Made by a program: the position numbers and the translations under genes | In this document: positions 19,901 through 27,153 of the stretch, piece after piece | Layout: each line of letters begins with the position of its first letter | How positions within the stretch are numbered: the first letter of the stretch is position 1 | The notes under the pieces: model-generated | Told to the model about the DNA's origin: nothing | The model's database searches: none | What the model saw: the letters and a program-made list of their open reading frames with translations, nothing else | From: Flavobacterium phragmitis | GTDB lineage: Bacteria > Bacteroidota > Bacteroidia > Flavobacteriales > Flavobacteriaceae | Direction: 5' to 3' | DNA: 64,000 bases | Assembly (NCBI RefSeq): GCF_900112575.1 | Contig: NZ_FOMH01000016.1 | Location: 1-64,000, forward strand

Positions 19901-20153
19901 TTCAGGTTCTGCAGATGCTTTCTCTGGACTTCTTGGGTTTCAAAAAGCAGCATTTGTAAAAATTCGTAACATCTCTTTGGGGTATAATTTATCTAAAGAT
20001 TTTGCAAATAAAATTGGACTGGCAAACATGAAGTTTTATGTTCAGGCCGTTAATCCGGGAAGTATTTACCAGTCACTAGATTGGTATGATTTTGACACTA
20101 ATAGAACGTATTTCAATCGCAGTTTTGTTATGGGCGTTGAAGTTGGTTTTTAA
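16998..20153 (+). CDS. SusC-family TonB-dependent glycan transporter (pair 2)
   Basis: This 1051-aa transporter has a signal peptide about 1-24 (LGYAQ), a carboxypeptidase-D-like domain (about 28-105, GLPIPGANVIIKGTKQGTST), the SusC signature LNEIVVVGYGTQKKS (about 103-117), a plug domain (PLYVVDGVPL, ESMDILKDASATAIYGSRG) and a barrel ending with GVEVGF. It is a paralogue of the SusC at 11885 with the same leader architecture. Both probably import RG-I fragments of different size or decoration. Its stop overlaps an ATG (TAATG at 20151-20155), which may help couple translation to the SusD that follows. Confidence 0.97.
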   Translation: MKNKWSLFAVFCMCVFMHTLGYAQNKTVKGTITDVSGLPIPGANVIIKGTKQGTSTDFDGKYSISATAGQVLVFSSTGSKTVEKTVGTNSEINVVLTDEISQLNEIVVVGYGTQKKSDVTGSVSTINAEQLMNRPVSNATEALQGKIAGVDITTNERPGSLGTVRIRGTRSLTASNDPLYVVDGVPLMSASAIETLNPRDIESMDILKDASATAIYGSRGANGVIIVTTKQGKAGRFSLNYAGTVTTSEIVDRSPSMSASDFITFRRWAAYNLDPTKYANPATPTYDNDKLIFDSALDGQTSRDNVLKGWASGSWDASKVTNTDWTDYVTQGGVSTEHVISASGGSEKVNTYGSVGYLDNQGTQRGQWYKRYTAKLTSNINPVDWFKMNASFNVSWSEQDYGMSTLSARSGTAPDAIYGAAKQIYNIAVPYDANGNLIINPGGESGVYTVMDEWNKSTQQSQTMRILANFSASLDFGKMTKSLEGLTYKLNFGPDYRHWREGAYIDGTSSLKVNSNGSAGVNFARLQNRRDLSWTVDNIINYDRTFAVKHKVGLTLLQTASSWNIENSSMSANNIPKPSFLWNAMGSVDATNAANNARMSSGLTERAISSYMIRTNYGYDNRYLLTVSGRWDGVTQLSEGHKWDFFPSAALAWRINNEKFLKDVAWVDNLKLRLGVGTSGNSSVDPYGTLGNISQIFLPFNGMSNVIGFTTNEPYYTSTQTGMPNKNLGWEKTTQYNLGLDFSFLKNRISGTVDVYKSDTKDLLLQVDIPPVSGYPYIVSNIGETKNRGVEVTLNLIPIQTGSGFTWETNLNGAWQKDQIVSLANGAQDMVSNSWFIGQSIAVRYGYDNQGIWQNTPEDLAEMAKWNANGYKFTPGNVRPKDQNGDYKMDGTDRVVVGNSNPNWTMGWNNNFTYKGFDLGINLYGRMGYTASLGGEALTAHANQRETDYWTPDNPNAEFQKPILGQATSGSADAFSGLLGFQKAAFVKIRNISLGYNLSKDFANKIGLANMKFYVQAVNPGSIYQSLDWYDFDTNRTYFNRSFVMGVEVGF

Positions 20154-20194
20154 TGAATTGTGGCGAATTGAAGTATAACATTAAATGTGAAAAA

Positions 20195-22297
20195 ATGAAT
20201 AATTTAAAAAATATAGGAATCGGTCTTTTATTAATGACGGGGGTGTTTTTTGCTTCGTGTTCAGAAGACTTTCTTGACGAAGAACAAACAAATGCTTATT
20301 CAACAGCTTATTTTGATACACCCGAAGGTCTTCAGGCATTAACAGTGTCGCTTTATGGTAATATCCGCTGGCATTTTGGTTTTGAATGGTCTTATGGAAA
20401 TACATTGTATGGTACAGATGAGTTTACCAATGCCAATGACCTTACCAACGAAATGTGGAATACCTATGACAATCGTTTTGGACCAGTAGGAGCATCGACT
20501 GCAACGGGAGCGGCTAATGGAAATGCGACAAATCCAAATGCGCTTTGGGATGAAATGTACTATGGTATTGCATCTTGTAATACAATCATTGCTAAAGCAG
20601 AGACGGTAATCTCCGATTTAAAAATCAGAAATCGTTGCTTAGCTCATGCTTATTTTTTAAGAGGTTATAACTATTACAGACTTGTTGCGCAATACGGAGG
20701 TGTTGTACTGCAGACAAAACCTATTGAAGGAGTGGTTCGTAACTACGAGCGTGCTACAGAAGAAAAATGTTGGGAACAGGTAATATCTGATTTCCGTAAT
20801 GCTTATACTCTTTTTGAAGGTGAAGTTTTTACTTATGGAAAAGGGATTACTTGGACAAAAGCTACTGCCGCACATTTCTTGGCAAAAGCATTATTGTTCC
20901 GTTCATCTGAGCGCAATGATGCTTGGAATGCTGCTTATAAAGATACCGATCTTAAAGAAGCAATCGATGCTTGTTCGTATGCCATTACAGCACGCGGACC
21001 ATTGACGCCTAATTATAGTGACTTATATGCCAACTGGACTGGAATTGACTGTCCAAATGAACAGTTAAGTGAAATCTTGATGGCGGCTGGACACAATGGA
21101 GATGCATCCACTGTTGGTCGTTTTGGAAACAGAACTTATAGTTATTTTGCTCCTCAATTTTCAAGTTTTTCTGGAGGATGGGTGCGACGTGGTGTTTGGA
21201 TTGGAAGCATGGATTTTCAGCGTTGCCGTCCAACGGAATATACTTATGGAATTTTTGATCACGTAAATGATGCACGTATGTGGAAAACATTCAGAACTGT
21301 TTATGGTGCTAATACTGTAGTTGCTCCTAATCCATCAGGCGTAAAAGTGGGTGATCCAGGTATTGTAATGATTTTGAATACTAAAAATGACAATACCTAT
21401 AACAATGCTAAATTTGGCTGTAGCGTACAGGCACCAACTTGGACAGACGTCAATGGCCGTCTTCCTGAGTGGAATACTGGAGCAAGACAAACTACTACTA
21501 CGGGAACTTTGGCAGTTAAAAAAGGACAATTTGTACCGAACTCTTCTGTATTATACCAAAATGGAGTTTATGTAGCACCTAACTTTAAAAATCAGCCAAT
21601 TTGCAACTTCTTTGCAGGTATCAATAAAACAGATTGTGGTTCTCGTACAGCTGAAAGAGGCGATTCACATCGCGATGTAATTATGGCACGTCTTGCCGAA
21701 ACTTATTTAGTGCGTGCAGAATGTTATGCTCGTCTTGGTCAGTATGGAAATGCAATGCAGGATATCAACGTAGTGAGAGTTAGAGCGCAATGGAAAGCTG
21801 GAGAAAACAGATCTTATTATAATGATGGCTCTCAAGCGTTCAAAGTGAATCCTTTAAATACAGGAACTTCAGCTACGAACTTTACAGCTTCTAATTTAGA
21901 TATGAATACCTATTATTTATCTAATCCAACGCTAGCTGTTACAACTGCGGCTTCAGATTTAAGATTAACTTCTTTCCCTAACAACTTACCAGCAGAAGAT
22001 GAAGCGGTTATGGTTAAAGTAGGAGCGTCAACAGATAAAGAACGTGCTATAAACTTTATTCTTAATGAGTCTACTCGTGAGCTTTTAGGAGAATGGCAAC
22101 GTTGGGAAACACTTTCTCGTACTGGAATGCTGATTAAACGTGCTAAAGCATTTAATGCTGAGGCAGCACCAAATATTACAGCTAATAAACATGAACTACG
22201 TCCAATTCCTCAAACGTTTATTGATGGTTTGTTAAATGATGATGGTTCAAATTTGTCTAGTGTACAAAAAGCAGCATGGCAGAATCCTGGTTATTAA
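20195..22297 (+). CDS. SusD-family surface lipoprotein (pair 2)
   Basis: This RagB/SusD lipoprotein is about 700 aa, large for the family. The start at 20195 was chosen because it gives a canonical lipoprotein signal (MNNLKNIGIGLLLMTGVF with Cys22 in FASC). An in-frame ATG at 20153 overlapping the SusC stop would add 14 hydrophilic residues that disrupt it. The TPR-like region has RCLAHAYFLRGYNYYRLVAQ; the C-terminus has NFILNESTRELLGEWQRW and ELRPIPQTFIDG. The extra length compared with the 510-aa partner of pair 1 lies mainly in the middle and may enlarge the glycan-binding face. It is followed by a terminator at 22335. Confidence 0.95.
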   Translation: MNNLKNIGIGLLLMTGVFFASCSEDFLDEEQTNAYSTAYFDTPEGLQALTVSLYGNIRWHFGFEWSYGNTLYGTDEFTNANDLTNEMWNTYDNRFGPVGASTATGAANGNATNPNALWDEMYYGIASCNTIIAKAETVISDLKIRNRCLAHAYFLRGYNYYRLVAQYGGVVLQTKPIEGVVRNYERATEEKCWEQVISDFRNAYTLFEGEVFTYGKGITWTKATAAHFLAKALLFRSSERNDAWNAAYKDTDLKEAIDACSYAITARGPLTPNYSDLYANWTGIDCPNEQLSEILMAAGHNGDASTVGRFGNRTYSYFAPQFSSFSGGWVRRGVWIGSMDFQRCRPTEYTYGIFDHVNDARMWKTFRTVYGANTVVAPNPSGVKVGDPGIVMILNTKNDNTYNNAKFGCSVQAPTWTDVNGRLPEWNTGARQTTTTGTLAVKKGQFVPNSSVLYQNGVYVAPNFKNQPICNFFAGINKTDCGSRTAERGDSHRDVIMARLAETYLVRAECYARLGQYGNAMQDINVVRVRAQWKAGENRSYYNDGSQAFKVNPLNTGTSATNFTASNLDMNTYYLSNPTLAVTTAASDLRLTSFPNNLPAEDEAVMVKVGASTDKERAINFILNESTRELLGEWQRWETLSRTGMLIKRAKAFNAEAAPNITANKHELRPIPQTFIDGLLNDDGSNLSSVQKAAWQNPGY

Positions 22298-22334
22298 GAT
22301 AAAGATTTCTTGTTATATTTTGTTTTTTGAAAGG

Positions 22335-22367
22335 AGCCGCCTCGTTTTTTGAGGCGGCTTCTTTATT
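22335..22367 (+). terminator. Terminator after SusCD pair 2
   Basis: The 9-bp GC-rich arms AGCCGCCTC (22335-22343) and GAGGCGGCT (22351-22359) flank a 7-nt loop and are followed by a T-rich tail. It separates SusCD-2 from the enzyme operon. Confidence 0.88.
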
Positions 22368-22506
22368 CGTATCTAAGAATCCGTGGAAATTCTGGTTTTT
22401 AAGCCGAACTGTAATTGGAATTGTTGTTTTAAAATTGAAAATATCAGAACTGATGATGCTATTGTGTTTTAGAATTAATCATGAATGTTAGGATGTATTT
22501 AATAAA

Positions 22507-22551
22507 CAGGGCACTACAGGATACGGATAACGATTTAGTGTTATATCTTTA
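22507..22551 (+). promoter_or_regulatory. Operator and -7 box for the right-going enzyme operon
   Basis: CAGGGCACTACAGGATACGG (22507-22526) has a degenerate first and a perfect second heptamer. TATCTTTA (22544-22551), a near-consensus -7 box, follows after exactly 19 nt. It would drive the 22580-32603 operon. Confidence 0.72.
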
Positions 22552-22579
22552 AAATTTTAGGATTAAAATTATATAACTA

Positions 22580-24118
22580 ATGATTTATTCGATAAAAATT
22601 TTTGTATTATTTATTTTTTTTGGACTAGGGCTGACTGTGTCGGCACAGGTGAAACTGCCAGATTTGGTAGGGGATAATATGGTCTTACAGCAAAATTCAA
22701 AAGTTAATTTATGGGGATGGGCTTCTCCTAACGAAAAAATAAATATTACCCTAGGGTGGCAGCAGAATGCAATAGAAGTTACAACTAATGCTGACGGTAG
22801 ATGGAAAACGGCTGTTGAAACGCCTCAAGGAAGTGAAAAAAGTTATGAAATCACAATTGAAGCTTCAAATAAAATCATTCTAAAAAATATACTGATTGGA
22901 GAAGTCTGGGTTTGTTCTGGACAATCAAATATGTACTTTCCTGTTGGAAAAGAAGAGGGTACTTGGAAAACGGGTGTTAAAAACTACGAGCAAGAAATTC
23001 AAAATGCCAATTTTCCAGCCATCAGATTATTTACCGTTCCAACCAAAGCTTCTCAAAAGCCTTTAGATGACGTCAGTGGAAACTGGAAAGAATGTTCACC
23101 AAACACCATCAAAACATTTTCTGCCGTGGCTTATTTTTTTGGACGCGATTTGTACCAAAATTTGAAAGTCCCAATAGGATTAATTTCGTCTTCTTGGGGA
23201 GGAACAAAAGCAGAAGCTTGGACTTCGCAGAAAGTATTGGAAGAAAATCCAGACTTTTTGGGAATATTAGAAAATGATGCCAAGAATGAAAAAGAGTTTC
23301 AAGAGAAACTAGAAAAATATTACGCAGATTTAAAAACGGAAAGAATTTCAAATCATAATGATATAACGAAAACGGAGCTTAAAAAACCGAAAAAAGAAGA
23401 AAACAAAACTTCTTATGTGTTGTACAATGCCATGTTGCATCCATTAATCAATTACACTATAAAAGGGGTAATTTGGTATCAGGGAGAAAGTAATGCTTCA
23501 AAAGCATTTTTGTACAGAAGTCTTTTTCCTGCTATGATAAAAAATTGGAGAAGCGACTGGAATCAAGGAGATTTTCCGTTTTATTTTGTTCAGATTGCGC
23601 CGCACAAAGGCCAAAATCCTGATATAAGAGAAGCACAATTATTGGTTTCAAAATCGGTTCGAAATACCGGAATGGTTGTGACTACAGATGTCGGAGATGA
23701 AAACAACATTCATCCTATAGACAAACAAACAGTTGGTTATCGTTTAGCTTTATTGGCAAGATCTAAAACGTATGATGAAAAGGATCTAGTGTATTCTGGA
23801 CCAGCTTACAATCATATGAAAATCAAAAAACAGAAAATTCAGTTGTTTTTTGATGAGGCAGAAAACGGATTTAAAAAGACAGGGGATTTAAAAGAGTTTG
23901 AAATTGCAGGAAGCGATCAAGTTTTTTATCCTGCAGAAGCAAAAATTGATGGCAAAACAATTATAGTTTCTTCTTCTAAAGTAAAAAATCCTGAGGCTGT
24001 ACGTTTTGCATGGAAAGCTGTTCCGAATCCAAATTTATTTAATGCAGAAAATCTTCCAGCATCTCCTTTTAGGACTGATGATTGGGAGAGTAAAACAAAT
24101 AATATTCAAAGTAAATAA
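22580..24118 (+). CDS. Sialate O-acetylesterase-like carbohydrate esterase (SASA family)
   Basis: This 512-aa secreted esterase (signal peptide about 1-21, ending VSA|Q) opens with LPDLVGDNMVLQQNSKVNLW, typical of SASA/DUF303 esterases. The nucleophile motif is GEVWVCSGQSNM (Ser near residue 117), followed by GVIWYQGESNA (oxyanion Asn/Gln) and the Asp-His region TTDVGDENNIHPIDK. In plant-cell-wall loci this family removes acetyl groups from decorated polysaccharides, here most plausibly acetylated galacturonate or side-chain sugars. It is the first gene of the right-going enzyme operon. The substrate position is not deducible. Confidence 0.9.
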   Translation: MIYSIKIFVLFIFFGLGLTVSAQVKLPDLVGDNMVLQQNSKVNLWGWASPNEKINITLGWQQNAIEVTTNADGRWKTAVETPQGSEKSYEITIEASNKIILKNILIGEVWVCSGQSNMYFPVGKEEGTWKTGVKNYEQEIQNANFPAIRLFTVPTKASQKPLDDVSGNWKECSPNTIKTFSAVAYFFGRDLYQNLKVPIGLISSSWGGTKAEAWTSQKVLEENPDFLGILENDAKNEKEFQEKLEKYYADLKTERISNHNDITKTELKKPKKEENKTSYVLYNAMLHPLINYTIKGVIWYQGESNASKAFLYRSLFPAMIKNWRSDWNQGDFPFYFVQIAPHKGQNPDIREAQLLVSKSVRNTGMVVTTDVGDENNIHPIDKQTVGYRLALLARSKTYDEKDLVYSGPAYNHMKIKKQKIQLFFDEAENGFKKTGDLKEFEIAGSDQVFYPAEAKIDGKTIIVSSSKVKNPEAVRFAWKAVPNPNLFNAENLPASPFRTDDWESKTNNIQSK

Positions 24119-24143
24119 TCTGCAAAATCTGCGAAATCTGCGA
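24117..24143 (+). repeat. Triple AATCTGC direct repeat between genes
   Basis: AATCTGC, AATCTGC and AATCTGC in phase-shifted tandem (from 24117) span the stop codon of the esterase gene and the short gap before the GH43-like gene. The same word occurs in the palindromic element at 46931-46974, so it belongs to the dispersed intergenic repeat vocabulary of this genome. Confidence 0.55.
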
Positions 24144-24166
24144 GAGAAATTTTTAAACAAAATGGA

Positions 24167-25183
24167 ATGAAATTAAATTCAAAACATCTTTTCTTGAACC
24201 TTGTTGTTGTATTTTTCAGCATGACATTGAGTGCGCAAGAAGCAAAAAAAGATTTGAAACAAACAGCGCCAAAACCATTGTATCGCGATCCAATTTTTGA
24301 CGGAGCAGCCGACCCAACAATTATCTGGAACAAAAAAGAAAAGCTGTGGTTTATGTTTTACACCAACCGAAGAGCAAATGATTCGACGGCCAAAGGAATA
24401 ACATGGGTTCACGGCACTAAAATCGGAATTGCAGTTTCAAAAGACGGCGCAAAGTGGACGTACAAAGATACTTGTAACATCGATTATAAACTTAAAGATA
24501 TAACCTACTGGGCTCCAGATGTAATTGAGTATCAAAATAAATACCACATGTATCTAACGATTGTACCAGGAATATTTAATGACTGGTATCATCCGCGTTC
24601 GATAATTCATCTGACCAGCAGTAATTTGATGGACTGGAAGTTTGAATCGGAACTAAAATTGGCTTCTGAGCGATGTATTGACGCTTCGGTATTCAGACTT
24701 CCAAATGGAACATGGAGAATGTTTTACAATAATGAAAATGATGGAAAATCGATTTATTATGTAGACAGTAATGATTTGTATAATTGGAAAGACAGCGGTA
24801 CAAAAATTATAAAAGACCGTGGCGAAGGGCCAAAAGTCTTTTTTTGGAAAGGAAAAAACTGGCTGATTTCTGATTCCTGGAGAGGATTGAATGTATATTC
24901 TTCAGAAGATTTTCTAAACTGGAACCGTCAAGAAAAAAATATACTGCAGCTTCCCGGAAGTGGCCAAGATGATAAAGTAATTGGAGGACATGCAGATATA
25001 GTGGTAAATGACGGGAAAGCGTATATTTTTTATTTCACTCACCCCGGAAGAACTCCAGAAAACAAAGGAGTGGATAGCTATGAAACCAAAAGAAGTTCTA
25101 TTCAGGTGGCAGAGCTTGAATATAATAATGGAGAGATCAGCTGTAATCGTGACAAATCAGTTCAAATCAATTTAAAACAGTAG
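24167..25183 (+). CDS. GH43-like five-bladed beta-propeller glycosidase
   Basis: This 338-aa secreted protein (signal peptide about 1-23, ending LSAQ) has a GH43-type arrangement: base Asp49 in FDGAADPTII, modulator Asp in RCIDASVF, acid Glu in RGEGPKVF. TYWAPDVIEY and HADIVVND are also present. The single propeller lacks the C-terminal sandwich of some arabinofuranosidases. GH43-like enzymes cleave terminal arabinose, xylose or galactose. In this locus it might act on RG-I side chains or on rhamnosyl-linked units. It lies 48 bp after the esterase and directly before rhaM (3 bp), so the three are one transcript. Confidence 0.85.
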   Translation: MKLNSKHLFLNLVVVFFSMTLSAQEAKKDLKQTAPKPLYRDPIFDGAADPTIIWNKKEKLWFMFYTNRRANDSTAKGITWVHGTKIGIAVSKDGAKWTYKDTCNIDYKLKDITYWAPDVIEYQNKYHMYLTIVPGIFNDWYHPRSIIHLTSSNLMDWKFESELKLASERCIDASVFRLPNGTWRMFYNNENDGKSIYYVDSNDLYNWKDSGTKIIKDRGEGPKVFFWKGKNWLISDSWRGLNVYSSEDFLNWNRQEKNILQLPGSGQDDKVIGGHADIVVNDGKAYIFYFTHPGRTPENKGVDSYETKRSSIQVAELEYNNGEISCNRDKSVQINLKQ

Positions 25184-25186
25184 AAA

Positions 25187-25516
25187 ATGGAAGATAAAAG
25201 TACCATTCGAAATGCTTTCAAAATGAAATTAAAACCGGGTTTTGAAGCAGAATATAAAAAAAGACATGACGAAATCTGGCCGGAACTACAGGTTTTATTG
25301 TCTGAAACTGGCATACAGGATTACAGTATTTTTTTGGATAAAGAAACACTGATTTTATTTGCAGTTCAAAAAATCAATCCCGATTTTGATGAAAAGTACC
25401 TGCCGAACCATCCATTAGTAAAAAAATGGTGGGCTTATATGGCAGATATAATGGATACTAATCCAGATAATTCTCCGATTGCCATTCCGTTAAAAGAAGT
25501 TTTTCATTTAGATTAA
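25187..25516 (+). CDS. rhaM: L-rhamnose mutarotase
   Basis: This 109-aa cytoplasmic protein lacks a signal peptide, unlike all its neighbours. It contains the RhaM hallmarks: FKMKLKPGFEAEYKKRHDEIW with the catalytic-type His in RHDEIWPEL, an internal IQDYSIFL and a C-terminal HPLVKKWWAYMADIMD with the double tryptophan. RhaM interconverts the anomers of L-rhamnose, feeding beta-rhamnose to rhamnose isomerase. Its presence is direct support that the locus releases rhamnose. No rhaA, rhaB or rhaD is in the window, so the remaining steps must be encoded elsewhere. Confidence 0.95.
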   Translation: MEDKSTIRNAFKMKLKPGFEAEYKKRHDEIWPELQVLLSETGIQDYSIFLDKETLILFAVQKINPDFDEKYLPNHPLVKKWWAYMADIMDTNPDNSPIAIPLKEVFHLD

Positions 25517-25624
25517 AAAATAATTTTATAACTTCTTCGCTTTCAATGATAATAGACCACTTTGGGAAACCAAAATTGTTATTGCGGCGTTAAATTGAAT
25601 CTTATTAACCAAAAAATACTAACT

Positions 25625-26959
25625 ATGAACCATTCATCTGTAAAAATACTTGCCTTAATCGCATTTGGGGTTTTTGCTTCCGCGAATGCGCAGACAAATG
25701 ATGTAACCACACCTTTGCATGCCATGCAACCAGATTATGTAACGCCTTATGTTGTTCCGGAAAAAAATAATATTGAAGCCGTTTTAAATCGGGTATATAA
25801 TTTTCTTGAAGAAAATACCGCTTCAAAAGTTCTCAATGCAAGTGATAATTCAGAAGTAAAAGATTTCAAAAAAGCAAAAGGCAAACTTGTTTTTTCTTCT
25901 GGTTCTTTTAGACTTACAAGTTACGAATGGGGAGTTACTTATGCCGGAATGCTTTTAGCGTCTGAAGCAACAGGAAAAAAAGAATACGCAGATTATGCCA
26001 ATAAGAGAATTAAATTAATAGCGGATCTAGCCGAAAATTTTAAAAGCGATAATGTACAAGATTCACCAATTCGTACCGTTTTAAAGCCGCATGCATTAGA
26101 CGATGCTGGAGCCCTTTGCGCCGCTTTTATCAAAGCAAAAAAAGGAGGACTAAATGCAAATGTTGATCCAGTAATAAATAACTTCATTAAATACATAAGC
26201 GAAAAAGAATATCGTCTAAAAGATGGAACGCTGGCTAGAAACAGACCGCAAAATAATACACTTTGGCTGGATGATATGTTTATGAGTGTTCCTGCCCTAG
26301 CGCAAATGGGCAGTTATACAGGAGATAAAAAATATTTTGATGATGCTGTAAAACAAGTCAATCAGTTTTCAGAAAGAATGTTCAACAGCCAGAAAGGGAT
26401 TTACATGCACGGATGGGTAGAGTCAATGCAGTTGCATCCTGAATTTCATTGGGCAAGAGCAAATGGATGGGCAGTGATGACTATGGTAGAATTATTGGAA
26501 GTGCTTCCAAAAAATCATCCGGGATATCCTCAGGTTTTAGCACAGCTTCAAAAACATATCGCTGGGCTTATGCAATATCAAGACGGAACAGGTTTCTGGC
26601 ATCAATTGCTGGACCGAAACGATTCTTATCTCGAAACTTCGGCAACTGCCATTTATACTTATTCTATTGCAAGAGCAATCAATCGTGGTTATGTGGATAA
26701 ACTAGCTTACGCACCAGCAGTTTTATTAGCGTGGAATGCGGTAGCCTCTAAAGTAAATGAAAAAGGTCAGGTAGAAGGAACCTGCGTTGGAACCGGAATG
26801 GCATTTGACCCTGCTTTTTACTATTATCGTCCTATAAACTTATTTGCAGCTCATGGTTACGGGCCGGTGTTGTTGGCTGGAGCCGAAATAATTACGCTTT
26901 TAAAAAATAATCAATTTGAAATGAATGACAGTTCTATTCAGTTGAAAATTAAAGGGTAG
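25625..26959 (+). CDS. GH105/GH88-family unsaturated uronyl hydrolase (second copy)
   Basis: ATG at 25625 gives 444 aa with a signal peptide (about 1-22, ASANAQ). A TTG 63 bp upstream in frame would add an untranslatable-looking leader. The (alpha/alpha)6 barrel shows ALDDAGALCAAF and TLWLDDMFMSVPALAQMG (the two Asp regions), HWARANGWAVMTMVELLE and GTGFWHQLLDRNDSYLETSATA. It matches the longer, secreted YesR-type branch rather than the 371-aa copy at 7499. It would remove unsaturated galacturonate from lyase products. The two GH105 enzymes probably split the work by chain length, decoration or cell compartment. Confidence 0.9.
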   Translation: MNHSSVKILALIAFGVFASANAQTNDVTTPLHAMQPDYVTPYVVPEKNNIEAVLNRVYNFLEENTASKVLNASDNSEVKDFKKAKGKLVFSSGSFRLTSYEWGVTYAGMLLASEATGKKEYADYANKRIKLIADLAENFKSDNVQDSPIRTVLKPHALDDAGALCAAFIKAKKGGLNANVDPVINNFIKYISEKEYRLKDGTLARNRPQNNTLWLDDMFMSVPALAQMGSYTGDKKYFDDAVKQVNQFSERMFNSQKGIYMHGWVESMQLHPEFHWARANGWAVMTMVELLEVLPKNHPGYPQVLAQLQKHIAGLMQYQDGTGFWHQLLDRNDSYLETSATAIYTYSIARAINRGYVDKLAYAPAVLLAWNAVASKVNEKGQVEGTCVGTGMAFDPAFYYYRPINLFAAHGYGPVLLAGAEIITLLKNNQFEMNDSSIQLKIKG

Positions 26960-26965
26960 TAGTGA

Positions 26966-27042
26966 AGTTATGAGTTATGAGTTATGAGTTATGAGTTATG
27001 AGTTATGAGTTAAGAGTTATGGGTTAAGAGTTATGGGTTATG
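26966..27042 (+). repeat. Heptanucleotide tandem repeat (AGTTATG)n
   Basis: Eleven contiguous heptamers follow 6 bp after the GH105 stop. The first six are perfect AGTTATG, the later ones variants (AGTTAAG, GGTTAAG, GGTTATG). The decay at one end suggests slippage expansion from the left. It sits in a 194-bp gap inside an operon. Confidence 0.9.
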
Positions 27043-27112
27043 GGTTTTCGAATGTACTTATACCCTTGGTTTGTCATCCTTCCTTCGTCATGATGCAATT
27101 ATAACAAAGAAC

Positions 27113-27141
27113 CTTTGTGTCTTAGTGCCTTCGTGGCAAAA
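27113..27141 (+). repeat. Dispersed leader repeat, copy 1
   Basis: CTTTGTGTCTTAGTGCCTTC plus GTGGCAAAA (29 bp) sits just upstream of the PL22-like ATG. A copy with three mismatches lies at 30117-30145, just upstream of the GH115 start. It is not coding. It makes a spurious in-frame extension (TTG at 27115) to the gene. Confidence 0.75.
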
Positions 27142-27153
27142 CATCAAGAGCAT

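Noticed and set aside
20153..20194. ATG overlapping the SusC stop as the true start of SusD 2
   Set aside because: It would put 14 polar residues before an otherwise perfect lipoprotein signal peptide. The ATG at 20195 fits better.
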